Source: Apostichopus japonicus
Lineage: Eukaryota; Echinodermata; Holothuroidea; Aspidochirotida; Stichopodidae
NCBI RefSeq assembly: GCF_037975245.1
Contig: NC_092582.1
Coordinates: 25,274,077 to 25,338,076 of the forward strand
Length of the DNA stretch: 64,000 nucleotides
Reading direction: 5' to 3'
Position 1 is the stretch's first letter, and the number at the start of each line of letters is the position of its first letter. Positions 1 through 11,814 of this stretch are shown piece by piece. A model generated the notes under the pieces. The model was not told the origin of the DNA. It ran no database searches and saw only the letters and a program-made list of their open reading frames with translations. A program made the translations under genes and the position numbers.

Positions 1-498
1 CTGGCATTGCTTCTCGAGGGCGAAGGAACTGGACTTTTGAATCACTAGTGTGGAGACCGGAGTGATAAAAAAAAAATAATCGGATTTGTTCGTTTTGAGA
101 ACTGGCGAGTACATTCAAAAAATACTTGTGCGCATCGGTTTTCTTGTTTCTGGAGAGCTCAGTATTGTACGTATATTGTTAGGTACAGTATTTGAAATGC
201 TGAGGTCTCCAGATACCTCAGTATTGTAAGTATATTGTCGAGTACAGTTATTGAGAGGTTTAGGTCTCTGTATATATCATTAGTATGGACACCAGAGTGA
301 GACAATTAAACAAAACAGATTTGTTCTTTCGGAGAACAGGTGAGTTCATTGAAATAATACTTGTGCGCATAGGTTTTCTTGTTTCTACTCGTAACCTGGC
401 TTGGGTCTCTAGTTACCTTGGTAACGATTCCCAGGCTAGCAACGCTACCACTGGGACCTGGCATTGCTTCTGGAGGGCAGAAGGAACTGGACTTTTGA

Positions 499-610
499 AT
501 CACTAGTATGGACACCAGAGTTACAAGAACAAAAATAATCGGATTTGTTCTTTTGGAGAACTGGCGAGTACATTCAAAAAATACTTGTGCGCATAGGTTT
601 TCTTGTTTCT
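499..610 (+). repeat. Satellite 1 core A (example copy)
   Basis: This is a 112-bp half-unit core. It ends in CTTGTGCGCATAGGTTTTCT plus TGTTTCT, exactly as core B does. It differs from core B mainly in the A-rich stretch before GATTTGTTC and in GAACTGGCGAGTACATTC (core B has GAACAGGTGAGTTCATTG). The difference is consistent across the array, so the two cores diverged before the array spread. Confidence 0.85.
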
Positions 611-616
611 GGAGAG

Positions 617-734
617 CTCAGTATTGTACGTATATTGTTAGGTACAGTATTTGAAATGCTGAGGTCTCCAGATACCTCAGTATTGTAAGTATATTGTCGA
701 GTTCAGTAGTTGAAAGGTTTAGGTCTCCGTATAT
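617..734 (+). repeat. 59-bp tandem duplication inside spacer A (example)
   Basis: Two diverged direct copies lie back to back: 617-675 and 676-734. Both begin CTCAGTATTGTA and both carry a GTATATTGT segment, a TTGAAA segment and AGGTCTCC near the end. The copies differ from each other by about a quarter of positions but are each well conserved from unit to unit. This small duplication therefore predates amplification of the 459-bp unit. Confidence 0.85.
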
Positions 735-845
735 ATCATTAGTATGGACACCAGAGTGAGACAATAAAACAAAACAGATTTGTTCTTTCGGAGAACAGGT
801 GAGTTCATTGAAATAATACTTGTGCGCATAGGTTTTCTTGTTTCT
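735..845 (+). repeat. Satellite 1 core B (example copy)
   Basis: This 111-bp core is paralogous to core A. It contains GAACAGGTGAGTTCATTG, in which CAG/GTGAGT matches the metazoan 5' splice-site consensus exactly. Core A has CTGGCGAGT at that place and lacks the match. There is no evidence of transcription or splicing. Confidence 0.85.
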
Positions 846-870
846 ACTCGTAACCTGGCTTGGGTCTCTA

Positions 871-884
871 GTTACCTTGGTAAC
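871..884. promoter_or_regulatory. X-box-like palindrome in satellite 1 spacer B (one of ~25 copies)
   Basis: The sequence GTTACCTTGGTAAC fits the RFX transcription-factor X-box consensus, GTNRCC-N(0-3)-RGYAAC, in full: two 6-bp inverted arms around TT. The same motif sits at the same place in nearly every satellite 1 unit, for example 412-425 and 11427-11440. One mutated copy is at about 10508-10521, where GGTAAC reads GGTATC. The match to consensus is seen in sequence. Binding by an RFX protein is untested, and the palindrome may be conserved only by array homogenisation. Confidence 0.5.
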
Positions 885-2773
885 GATTCCCAGGCTAGCA
901 ACGCTACCACTGGGACCTGGCATTGCTTCTCGAGGGCGAAGGAACTGGACTTTTGAATCACTAGTGTGGAGACCGGAGTGATAAAAAAAAAATAATCGGA
1001 TTTGTTCGTTTTGAGAACTGGCGAGTACATTCAAAAAATACTTGTGCGCATCGGTTTTCTTGTTTCTGGAGAGCTCAGTATTGTACGTATATTGTTAGGT
1101 ACAGTATTTGAAATGCTGAGGTCTCCAGATACCTCAGTATTGTAAGTATATTGTCGAGTACAGTTATTGAGAGGTTTAGGTCTCTGTATATATCATTAGT
1201 ATGGACACCAGAGTGAGACAATTAAACAAAACAGATTTGTTCTTTCGGAGAACAGGTGAGTTCATTGAAATAATACTTGTGCGCATAGGTTTTCTTGTTT
1301 CTACTCGTAACCTGGCTTGGGTCTCTAGTTACCTTGGTAACGATTCCCAGGCTAGCAACGCTACCACTGGGACCTGGCATTGCTTCTGGAGGGCAGAAGG
1401 AACTGGACTTTTGAATCACTAGTATGGACACCAGAGTTACAAGAACAAAAATAATCAGATTTGTTCTTTTGGAGAACTGGCGAGTACATTCAAAAAATAC
1501 TTGTGCGCATAGGTTTTCTTGTTTCTGGAGAGCTCAGTATTGTACGTATATTGTTAGGTACAGTATTTGAAATGCTGAGGTCTCCAGATACCTCAGTATT
1601 TTAAGTATATTGTCGAGTTCAGTAGTTGAAAGGTTTAGGTCTCCGTATATATCATTAGTATGGACACCAGAGTGAGACAATTAAACAAAACAGATTTGTT
1701 CTTTCGGAGAACAGGTGAGTTCATTGAAATAATACTTGTGCGCATAGGTTTTCTTGTTTCTACTCGTAACCTGGCTTGGGTCTCTAGTTACCTTGGTAAC
1801 GATTCCCAGGCTAGCAACGCTACCACTGGGACCTGGCATTGCTTCTGGAGGGCGAAGGAACTGGACTTTTGAATCACTAGTATGGACACCAGAGTTACAA
1901 CAAAAAAAATAATCGGATTTGTTCTTTTAAAGAACTGGCGAGTACATTCAAAAAATACTTGTGCGCATAGGTTTTCTTGTTTCTGGAGAGCTCAGTATTG
2001 TACGTATATTGTTAGGTACAGTATTTGAAATGCTGAGGTCTCCAGATACCTCAGTATTGTAAGTATATTGTCGAGTTCAGTAGTTGAAAGGTTTAGGTCT
2101 CCGTATATATCATTAGTATGGACACCAGAGTGTGACATTAAAACAAAACAGATTTGTTCTTTTGGAGAACAGGTGAGTTCATTGAAATAATACTTGTGCG
2201 CATAGGTTTTCTTGTTTCTACTCGTAACCTGGCTTGGGTCTCTAGTTACCTTGGTAACGATTCCCAGGCTAGCAACGCTACCATTGGGACCTGGCATTGC
2301 TTCTGGAGGGCGAAGGAACTGGACTTTTGAATCACTAGTGTGGACACCAGAGTGACAACAACAAAAAATAATCGGATTTGTTCCTTTTGAGAACAGGCGA
2401 GTACATTCAAAAAATACTTGTGCGCATAGGTTTTCTTGTTTCTGGAGAGCTCAGTATTGTACGTATATTGTTGGGTTCAGTATTTGAAATGCTGAGGTCT
2501 CCAGATACCTCAGTATTGTAAGTATATTGTCGAGTTCAGTAGTTGAAAGGTTTAGGTCTCCGTACATTCATCATTAGTATGGACACCAGAGTGAGACAAT
2601 AAAACAAAACAGATTTGTTCTTTCGGAGAACAGGTGAGTTCATTGAAATAATACTTGTGCGCATAGGTTTTCTTGTTTCTACTCGTAACCTGGCTTGGGG
2701 TCTCTAGTTACCTTGGTAACGATTCCCAGGCTAGCAACGCTACCACTGGGACCTGGCATTGCTTCTGGAGGGT

Positions 2774-5700
2774 GAAGGAACTGGACTTTTGAATCACTAG
2801 TGTGGACACCAGAGTGACAACAACAAAAAATAATCGGATTTGTTCGTTTTGAGAACAGGCGAGTACATTCAAAAAATACTTGTGCGCATAGGTTTTCTTG
2901 TTTCTGGAGAGCTCAGTATTGTACGTATATTGTTGGGTACAGTATTTGAAATGCTGAGGTCTCCAGATACCTCAGTATTGTAAGTATATTGTCGAGTTCA
3001 GTAGTTGAAAGGTTTAGGTCTCCGTATATATCATTAGTATGGACACCAGAGTGTGACAATAAAACAAAACAGATTTGTTCTTTCGGAGAACAGGTGAGTT
3101 CATTGAAATAATACTTGTGCGCATAGGTTTTCTTGTTTCTACTCGTAACCTGGCTTGGGTCTCTAGTTACCTTGGTAACGATTCCCAGGCTAGCAACGCT
3201 ACCATTGGGACCTGGCATTGCTTCTGGAGGGCGAAGGAACTGGACTTTTGAATCACTAGTGTGGACACCAGAGTGACAACAACAAAAAATAATCGGATTT
3301 GTTCGTTTTGAGAACAGGCGAGTACATTCAAAAAATACTTGTGCGCATAGGTTTTCTTGTTTCTGGAGAGCTCAGTATTGTACGTATATTGTTAGGTACA
3401 GTATTTGAAATGCTGAGGTCTCCAGATACCTCAGTATTTTAAGTATATTGTCGAGTTCAGTAGTTGAAAGGTTTAGGTCTCCGTATATATCATTAGTATG
3501 GACACCAGAGTGTGACAATAAAACAAAACAGATTTGTTCTTTCGGAGAACAGGTGAGTTCATTGAAATAATACTTGTGCGCATAGGTTTTCTTGTTTCTA
3601 CTCGTAACCTGGCTTGGGTCTCTAGTTACCTTGGTAACGATTCCCAGGCTAGCAACGCTACCATTGGGACCTGGCATTGCTTCTGGAGGGCGAAGGAACT
3701 GGACTTTTGAATCACTAGTGTGGACACCAGAGTGACAACAACAAAAAATAATCGGATTTGTTCGTTTTGAGAACAGGCGAGTACATTCAAAAAATACTTG
3801 TGCGCATAGGTTTTCTTGTTTCTGGAGAGCTCAGTATTGTACGTATATTGTTGGGTTCAGTATTTGAAATGCTGAGGTCTCCAGATACCTCAGTATTGTA
3901 AGTATATTGTCGAGTTCAGTAGTTGAAAGGTTTAGGTCTCCGTACATTCATCATTAGTATGGACACCAGAGTGAGACAATAAAACAAAACAGATTTGTTC
4001 TTTCGGAGAACAGGTGAGTTCATTGAAATAATACTTGTGCGCATAGGTTTTCTTGTTTCTACTCGTAACCTGGCTTGGGGTCTCTAGTTACCTTGGTAAC
4101 GATTCCCAGGCTAGCAACGCTACCACTGGGACCTGGCTTTGCTTCTGGAGGGCGAAGGAACTGGACTTTTGAATCACTAGTGTGGACACCAGAGTGACAA
4201 CAACAAAAAATAATCGGATTTGTTCGTTTTGAGAACAGGCGAGTACATTCAAAAAATACTTGTGCGCATAGGTTTTCTTGTTTCTGGAGAGCTCAGTATT
4301 GTACGTATATTGTTGGGTACAGTATTTGAAATGCTGAGGTCTCCAGATACCTCAGTATTGTAAGTATATTGTCGAGTACAGTTATTGAGAGGTTTAGGTC
4401 TCTGTATATATCATTAGTATGGACACCAGAGTGAGACAATTAAACAAAACAGATTTGTTCTTTCGGAGAACAGGTGAGTTCATTGAAGTAATACTTGTGC
4501 GCATAGGTTTTCTTGTTTCTACTCGTAACCTGGCTTGGGTCTCTAGTTACCTTGGTAACGATTCCCAGGCTAGCAACGCTACCACTGGGACCTGGCATTG
4601 CTTCTGGAGGGCAGAAGGAACTGGACTTTTGAATCACTAGTATGGACACCAGAGTTACAACAACAAAAATAATCGGATTTGTTCTTTTGGAGAACTGGCG
4701 AGTACATTCAAAAAATACTTGTGCGCATAGGTTTTCTTGTTTCTGGAGAGCTCAGTATTGTACGTATATTGTTAGGTACAGTATTTGAAATGCTGAGGTC
4801 TCCAGATACCTCAGTATTTTAAGTATATTGTCGAGTTCAGTAGTTGAAAGCTTTAGGTCTCCGTATATATTATTAGTATGGACACCAGAGTGTGACATTA
4901 AAACAAAACAGATTTGTTCTTTTGGAGAACAGGTGAGTTCATTGAAATAATACTTGTGCGCATAGGTTTTCTTGTTTCTACTCGTAACCTGGCTTGGGTC
5001 TCTAGTTACCTTGGTAACGATTCCCAGGCTAGCAACGCTACCATTGGGACCTGGCATTGCTTCTGGAGGGCGAAGGAACTGGACTTTTGAATCACTAGTG
5101 TGGACACCAGAGTGACAACAACAAAAAATAATCGGATTTGTTCGTTTTGAGAACAGGCGAGTACATTCAAAAAATACTTGTGCGCATAGGTTTTCTTGTT
5201 TCTGGAGAGCTCAGTATTGTACGTATATTGTTGGGTACAGTATTTGAAATGCTGAGGTCTCCAGATACCTCAGTATTGTAAGTATATTGTCGAGTTCAGT
5301 AGTTGAAAGGTTTAGGTCTCCGTATATATCATTAGTATGGACACCAGAGTGTGACAATAAAACAAAACAGATTTGTTCTTTCGGAGAACAGGTGAGTTCA
5401 TTGAAATAATACTTGTGCGCATAGGTTTTCTTGTTTCTACTCGTAACCTGGCTTGGGTCTCTAGTTACCTTGGTAACGATTCCCAGGCTAGCAACGCTAC
5501 CATTGGGACCTGGCATTGCTTCTGGAGGGCGAAGGAACTGGACTTTTGAATCACTAGTGTGGACACCAGAGTGACAACAACAAAAAATAATCGGATTTGT
5601 TCGTTTTGAGAACAGGCGAGTACATTCAAAAAATACTTGTGCGCATAGGTTTTCTTGTTTCTGGAGAGCTCAGTATTGTACGTATATTGTTAGGTACAGT

Positions 5701-7366
5701 ATTTGAAATGCTGAGGTCTCCAGATACCTCAGTATTTTAAGTATATTGTCGAGTTCAGTAGTTGAAAGGTTTAGGTCTCCGTATATATCATTAGTATGGA
5801 CACCAGAGTGTGACAATAAAACAAAACAGATTTGTTCTTTCGGAGAACAGGTGAGTTCATTGAAATAATACTTGTGCGCATAGGTTTTCTTGTTTCTACT
5901 CGTAACCTGGCTTGGGTCTCTAGTTACCTTGGTAACGATTCCCAGGCTAGCAACGCTACCATTGGGACCTGGCATTGCTTCTGGAGGGCGAAGGAACTGG
6001 ACTTTTGAATCACTAGTGTGGACACCAGAGTGACAACAACAAAAAATAATCGGATTTGTTCGTTTTGAGAACAGGCGAGTACATTCAAAAAATACTTGTG
6101 CGCATAGGTTTTCTTGTTTCTGGAGAGCTCAGTATTGTACGTATATTGTTGGGTTCAGTATTTGAAATGCTGAGGTCTCCAGATACCTCAGTATTGTAAG
6201 TATATTGTCGAGTTCAGTAGTTGAAAGGTTTAGGTCTCCGTACATTCATCATTAGTATGGACACCAGAGTGAGACAAAACAAAACAGATTTGTTCTTTCG
6301 GAGAACAGGTGAGTTCATTGAAATAATACTTGTGCGCATAGGTTTTCTTGTTTCTACTCGTAACCTGGCTTGGGGTCTCTAGTTACCTTGGTAACGATTC
6401 CCAGGCTAGCAACGCTACCACTGGGACCTGGCTTTGCTTCTGGAGGGCGAAGGAACTGGACTTTTGAATCACTAGTGTGGACACCAGAGTGACAACAACA
6501 AAAAATAATCGGATTTGTTCGTTTTGAGAACAGGCGAGTACATTCAAAAAATACTTGTGCGCATAGGTTTTCTTGTTTCTGGAGAGCTCAGTATTGTACG
6601 TATATTGTTGGGTACAGTATTTGAAATGCTGAGGTCTCCAGATACCTCAGTATTGTAAGTATATTGTCGAGTACAGTTATTGAGAGGTTTAGGTCTCTGT
6701 ATATATCATTAGTATGGACACCAGAGTGAGACAATTAAACAAAACAGATTTGTTCTTTCGGAGAACAGGTGAGTTCATTGAAATAATACTTGTGCGCATA
6801 GGTTTTCTTGTTTCTACTCGTAACCTGGCTTGGGTCTCTAGTTACCTTGGTAACGATTCCCAGGCTAGCAACGCTACCACTGGGACCTGGCATTGCTTCT
6901 GGAGGGCGAAGGAACTGGACTTTTGAATCACTAGTATGGACACCAGAGTTACAACAACAAAAATAATCGGATTTGTTCTTTTGGAGAACTGGCGAGTACA
7001 TTCAAAAAATACTTGTGCGCATAGGTTTTCTTGTTTCTGGAGAGCTCAGTATTGTACGTATATTGTTAGGTACAGTATTTGAAATGCTGAGGTCTCCAGA
7101 TACCTCAGTATTTTAAGTATATTGTCGAGTTCAGTAGTTGAAAGGTTTAGGTCTCCGTATATATCATTAGTATGGACACCAGAGTGTGACATTAAAACAA
7201 AACAGATTTGTTCTTTTGGAGAACAGGTGAGTTCATTGAAATAATACTTGTGCGCATAGGTTTTCTTGTTTCTACTCGTAACCTGGCTTGGGTCTCTAGT
7301 TACCTTGGTAACGATTCCCAGGCTAGCAACGCTACCGTTGGGACCTGGCATTGCTTCTGGAGGGCG
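2774..7366 (+). repeat. Satellite 1 five-unit (~2.3-kb) tandem duplication
   Basis: Positions 2774-5071 and 5072-7366 align at an offset of 2298 bp, falling to about 2295 bp after a 3-bp loss near 6277 (GACAATAAAACAAAAC becomes GACAAAACAAAAC). Both copies carry the same ordered series of variants. These include the TTGGGTTCAG unit, the ACATTCATCATTAG unit, the GGCTTGGGG unit, and the CTGGCTTTGCTTC substitution at about 4135 and 6429. The shared order shows that five consecutive units were copied as one block. Boundaries are by eye. Confidence 0.8.
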
Positions 7367-10300
7367 AAGGAACTGGACTTTTGAATCACTAGTGTGGACA
7401 CCAGAGTGACAACAACAAAAAATAATCGGATTTGTTCGTTTTGAGAACAGGCGAGTACATTCAAAAAATACTTGTGCGCATAGGTTTTCTTGTTTCTGGA
7501 GAGCTCAGTATTGTACGTATATTGTTAGGTACAGTATTTGAAATGCTGAGGTCTCCAGATACCTCAGTATTGTAAGTATATTGTCGAGTTCAGTAGTTGA
7601 AAGGTTTAGGTCTCCGTACATTCATCATTAGTATGGACACCAGAGTGAGACAATAAAACAAAACAGATTTGTTCTTTCGGAGAACAGGTGAGTTCATTGA
7701 AATAATACTTGTGCGCATAGGTTTTCTTGTTTCTACTCGTAACCTGGCTTGGGTCTCTAGTTACCTTGGTAACGATTCCCAGGCTAGCAACGCTACCACT
7801 GGGACCTGGCATTGCTTCTGGAGGGCGAAGGAACTGGACTTTTGAATCACTAGTGTGGACACCAGAGTGACAACAACAAAAAATAATCGGATTTGTTCGT
7901 TTTGAGAACAGGCGAGTACATTCAAAAAATACTTGTGCGCATAGGTTTTCTTGTTTCTGGAGAGCTCAGTATTGTACGTATATTGTTGGGTACAGTATTT
8001 GAAATGCTGAGGTCTCCAGATACCTCAGTATTGTAAGTATATTGTCGAGTTCAGTAGTTGAAAGGTTTAGGTCTCCGTATATATCATTAGTATGGACACC
8101 AGAGTGTGACAATAAAACAAAACAGATTTGTTCTTTCGGAGAACAGGTGAGTTCATTGAAATAATACTTGTGCGCATAGGTTTTCTTGTTTCTACTCGTA
8201 ACCTGGCTTGGGTCTCTAGTTACCTTGGTAACGATTCCGAGGCTAGCAACGCTACCACTGGGACCTGGCATTGCTTCTGGAGGGCGAAGGAACTGGACTT
8301 TTGAATCACTAGTGTGGACACCGGAGTGATAAAAAAAAAATCACGGATTTGTTCGTTTTGAGAACTGGCGAGTACATTCAAAAAATACTTGTGCGCATAG
8401 GTTTTCTTGTTTCTGGAGAGCTCAGTATTGTACGTATATTGTTGGGTACAGTATTTGAAATGTTGAGGTCTCCAGATACCTCAGTATTGTAAGTATATTG
8501 TCGAGTACAGTTATTGAAAGGTTTAGGTCTCCGTACATTCATCATTAGTATGGACACCAGAGTGAGACAATAAAACAAAACAGATTTGTTCTTTCGGAGA
8601 ACAGGTGAGTTCATTGACATAATACTTGTGCGCATAGGTTTTCTTGTTTCTACTCGTAACCTGGCTCGGGTCTCTAGTTACCTTGGTAACGATTCCTAGG
8701 CTAGCAACGCTACCACAGGGACCTGGCATTGCTTCTGGAGGGCGAAGGAACTGGACTTTTGAATCACTAGTGTGGAGACCGGAGTGATAAAAAAAAAAAT
8801 AACGGATTTGTTCGTTTTGAGAACTGGCGAGTACATTCAAAAAATACTTGTGCGCATAGGTTTTCTTGTTTCTGGAGAGCTCAGTATTGTACGTATATTG
8901 TTAGGTACAGTATTTGAAATGCTGAGGTCTCCAGACACCTCAGTATTGTAAGTATATTGTCGAGTTCAGTAGTTGAAAGGTTTAGGTCTCCGTATATATC
9001 ATTAGTATGGACACCAGAGTGTGACATTAAAACAAAACAGATTTGTTCTTTTGGAGAACAGGTGAGTTCATTGAAATAATACTTGTGCGCATAGGTTTTC
9101 TTGTTTCTACTCGTAACCTGGCTTGGGTCTCTAGTTACCTTGGTAACGATTCCCAGGCTAGCAACGCTACCACTGGGACCTGGCATTGCTTCTGGAGGGC
9201 AGAAGGAACTGGACTTTTGAATCACTAGTATGAACACCAGAGTGACAACAACAAAAAATAATCGGATTTGTTCGTTTTGAGAACTGGCGAGTACATTCAA
9301 AAAATACTTGTGCGCATAGGTTTTCTTGTTTCTGGAGAGCTCAGTATTGTACGTATATTGTTGGGTACAGTATTTGAAATGCTGAGGTCTCCAGATACCT
9401 CAGTATTGTAAGTATATTGTCGAGTTCAGTAGTTGAAAGGTTTAGGTCTCCGTACATTCATCATTAGTATGGACACCAGAGTGAGACAATAAAACAAAAC
9501 AGATTTGTTCTTTCGGAGAACAGGTGAGTTCATTGAAATAATACTTGTGCGCATAGGTTTTCTTGTTTCTACTCGTAACCTGGCTTGGGTCTCTAGTTAC
9601 CTTGGTAACGATTCCCAGGCAAGCAACGCTACCACTGGGACCTGGCATTGCTTCTGGAGGGCGAAGGAACTGGACTTTTGAATCACTAGTGTGGACACCG
9701 GAGTGATAAAAAAAAATAACGGATTTGTTCGTTTTGAGAACTGGCGAGTACATTCAAAAAATACTTGTGCGCATAGGTTTTCTTGTTTCTGGAGAGCTCA
9801 GTATTGTACGTATATTGTTGGGTACAGTATTTGAAATGCTGAGGTCTCCAGATACCTCAGTATTGTAAGTATATTGTCGAGTTCAGTAGTTGAAAGGTTT
9901 AGGTCTCCGTACATTCATCATTAGTATGGACACCAGAGTGAGACAATAAAACAAAACAGATTTGTTCTTTCGGAGAACAGGTGAGTTCATTGAAATAATA
10001 CTTGTGCGCATAGGTTTTCTTGTTTCTACTTGTAACCTGGCTTGGGTCTCTAGTTACCTTGGTAACGATTCCCAGGCTAGCAACGCTACCACTGGGACCT
10101 GGCATTGCTTCTGGAGGGCGAAGGAACTGGACTTTTGAATCACTAGTGTGGACACCGGAGTGATAAAAAAAAAATAACGGATTTGTTCGTTTTGAGAACT
10201 GGCGAGTACATTCAAAAAATACTTGTGCGCATAGGTTTTCTTGTTTCTGGAGAGCTCAGTATTGTACGTATATTGTTAGGTACAGTATTTGAAATGCTGA

Positions 10301-11432
10301 GGTCTCCAGACACCTCAGTATTGTAAGTATATTGTCGAGTTCAGTAGTTGAAAGGTTTAGGTCTTCGTATATATCATTATATGGACACCAGAGTGTGACA
10401 ATAAAACAAAACAGATTTGTTCTTTCGGAGAACAGGTGAGTTCATTGAAATAATACTTGTGCGCATAGGTTTTCTTGTTTCTACTCGTAACCTGGCTTGG
10501 GTCTCTAGTTACCTTGGTATCGATTTCCAGGCTAGCAACGCTACCATTGGGACCTGGCATTGCTTCTGGAGGGCGAAGGAACTGGACTTTTGAATCACTA
10601 GTGTGGACACCAGAGTGACAACAACAAAAAATAATCGGATTTGTTCGTTTTGAGAACAGGCGAGTACATTCAAAAAATACTTGTGCGCATAGGTTTTCTT
10701 GTTTCTGGAGAGCTCAGTATTGTACGTATATTGTTAGGTACAGTATTTGAAATGCTGAGGTCTCCAGATACCTCAGTATTGTAAGTATATTGTCGAGTTC
10801 AGTAGTTGAAAGGTTTAGGTCTCCGTATATATCATTAGTATGGACACCAGAGTGTGACATTAAAACAAAACAGATTTGTTCTTTCGGAGAACAGGTGAGT
10901 TCATTGAAATAATACTTGTGCGCATAGGTTTTCTTGTTTCTACTCGTAACCTGGCTTGGGTCTCTAGTTACCTTGGTAACGATTCCCAGGCTAGCAACGC
11001 TACCATTGGGACCTGGCATTGCTTCTGGAGGGCAGAAGGAACTGGACTTTTGAATCACTAGTCTGGACACCAGAATGACAACAACAAAAAATAATCGGAT
11101 TTGTTCGTTTTGAGAACTGGCGAGTACATTCAAAAAATACTTGTACGCATAGGTTTTCTTGTTTCTGGAGAGCTCAGTATTGTACGTATATTGTTGGGTA
11201 CAGTATTTGAAATGCTGAGGTCTCCAGATACCTCAGTATTGTAAGTATATTGTCGAGTTCAGTAGTTGAAAGGTTTAGGTCTCCGTATATATCATTAGTA
11301 TGGACACCAGAGTGTGACAATAAAAGAAAACAGATTTGTTCTTTCGGAGAACAGGTGAGTTCATTGAAATAATACTTGTGCGCATAGGTTTTCTTGTTTC
11401 TACTCGTAACCTGGCTTGGGTCTCTAGTTACC
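7367..11432 (+). repeat. Satellite 1 mixed single units
   Basis: About nine further head-to-tail satellite 1 units fill this stretch, without the long block duplication seen upstream. Variants include GTGGACACCGGAGTGATAAA with long A runs (about 8316, 9690, 10150) and ACATTCATCATTAG (about 8535, 9457, 9909). The unit at about 10380-10560 is more mutated than its neighbours: it has lost a base in CATTATATGG and its X-box palindrome is broken. No gene is visible. Confidence 0.85.
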
Positions 11433-11440
11433 TTGGTAAC
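11433..11440. repeat. Left 8-bp target-site duplication of the MITE
   Basis: TTGGTAAC abuts the left terminal inverted repeat and is the 3' part of the satellite's X-box palindrome (11427-11440). Confidence 0.92.
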
Positions 11441-11463
11441 CAAGGGCGTAGGAACCGGGGGGG

Positions 11464-11487
11464 CTGGGGGGGCGCCAGCCCCCCCAG
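11464..11487. other. G/C hairpin within the MITE
   Basis: CTGGGGGGGC and GCCCCCCCAG are perfect 10-bp inverted arms around a GCCA loop. This would form a very stable stem just inside the left terminus, and the G7 run could also join quadruplex-like structures. Confidence 0.85.
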
Positions 11488-11500
11488 TGAAAATTGTGGA

Positions 11501-11524
11501 GGGGCGGAAGTATCATTCCGCCCC
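11501..11524. other. Second hairpin within the MITE
   Basis: GGGGCGGAA and TTCCGCCCC are perfect 9-bp arms around a 6-nt loop. Confidence 0.85.
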
Positions 11525-11559
11525 CCCGCTCCGCAAGTCAGAAAACCCCTTTTTCATTT

Positions 11560-11586
11560 CCAAATGAGAAAAAAAATCTCATTTGG
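11560..11586. other. Third hairpin within the MITE
   Basis: CCAAATGAGA and TCTCATTTGG are perfect 10-bp arms separated by seven A residues (11570-11576). Confidence 0.85.
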
Positions 11587-11587
11587 A

Positions 11588-11690
11588 GCACCAAATTGCA
11601 TCTAAGGCCAGGTGAAAATACAAAATTAAGTTTACAAAACGGAGTGGGTGTTGAAGTGTGCTATATTGCACCAAATTGCATCTGAGGCCA
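11588..11690 (+). repeat. 23-bp direct repeat inside the MITE
   Basis: The string from 11588 to 11610 recurs at 11668-11690 with one mismatch (TCTAAGGCCA versus TCTGAGGCCA), 80 bp apart. Both copies begin GCACCAAATTGCATCT. This may be a relic of the parent element's subterminal repeats. Confidence 0.8.
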
Positions 11691-11806
11691 CCTGGAAATG
11701 CAAAAAATTCCAAAGGGGAGGGGGCACCCCCTCTCCTTAGACCCCTCCCCCAGGCCGGCCATCAGTCTTCAGCCCCCCCACTCAAAAGTACCTTCCTACG
11801 CCACTG

Positions 11807-11814
11807 TTGGTAAC
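11807..11814. repeat. Right 8-bp target-site duplication of the MITE
   Basis: TTGGTAAC directly follows the right terminal inverted repeat, after which the satellite unit resumes with GATTCCCAGG exactly where it was broken. Confidence 0.92.

Larger units (their letters stand above)
499..956 (+). repeat. Representative satellite 1 unit (458 bp)
   Basis: This unit shows the internal order: core A (499-610), spacer A (611-734), core B (735-845), spacer B (846-956). The next unit starts at 957 with the same ATCACTAGT string. Cores A and B are clearly related. Both run from an ATCAYTAGTRTGGACACC start, through GATTTGTTCTTTYGGAGAAC and GAGTTCATTGAAATAATACT (core B; related GAGTACATTCAAAAAATACT in core A), to GTGCGCATAGGTTTTCTTG. 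The spacers are unrelated to each other. The likely history is a core duplication with different flanks, followed by amplification of the dimer as one unit. That history is inference; the internal similarity is visible directly. Confidence 0.9.
1..1832 (+). repeat. Satellite 1 two-unit (916-bp) tandem duplication
   Basis: Positions 1-916 and 917-1832 align at an offset of 916 bp with very few differences. Both copies share the rare variants TTCTCGAGGGCGAAGG and GTGGAGACCGGAGTGATAAA, which most units lack. Visible differences include G to A near 1456 and GTAAG to TTAAG near 1601. This is a local dimeric higher-order repeat. Confidence 0.85.
11441..11806. mobile_element. hAT-like MITE (366 bp, non-autonomous)
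   Basis: The left end reads CAAGGGCGTAGGAA and the reverse complement of the right end reads CAGTGGCGTAGGAA, giving 14-bp terminal inverted repeats with two mismatches. An 8-bp direct repeat, TTGGTAAC, flanks the element, and the uninterrupted satellite unit has a single copy there. The 8-bp duplication and CAGTGGCG-type termini are those of the hAT superfamily. There is no transposase frame, so the element needs a transposase in trans. Inside are G/C-rich hairpins and a 23-bp direct repeat. Its base composition (long G and C runs) is unlike the surrounding AT-rich satellite. I am confident of a TIR element with exact target duplication, and slightly less so of the hAT assignment. Confidence 0.9.

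Noticed and set aside
285-11061. Many repeated short reading frames (about 60-140 codons) on both strands of satellite 1
   Set aside because: They recur with the 459-bp period, overlap on opposite strands, change length with single-base indels between units, and show no domain, signal peptide or membrane segment. They are by-products of a repeat with few stops.
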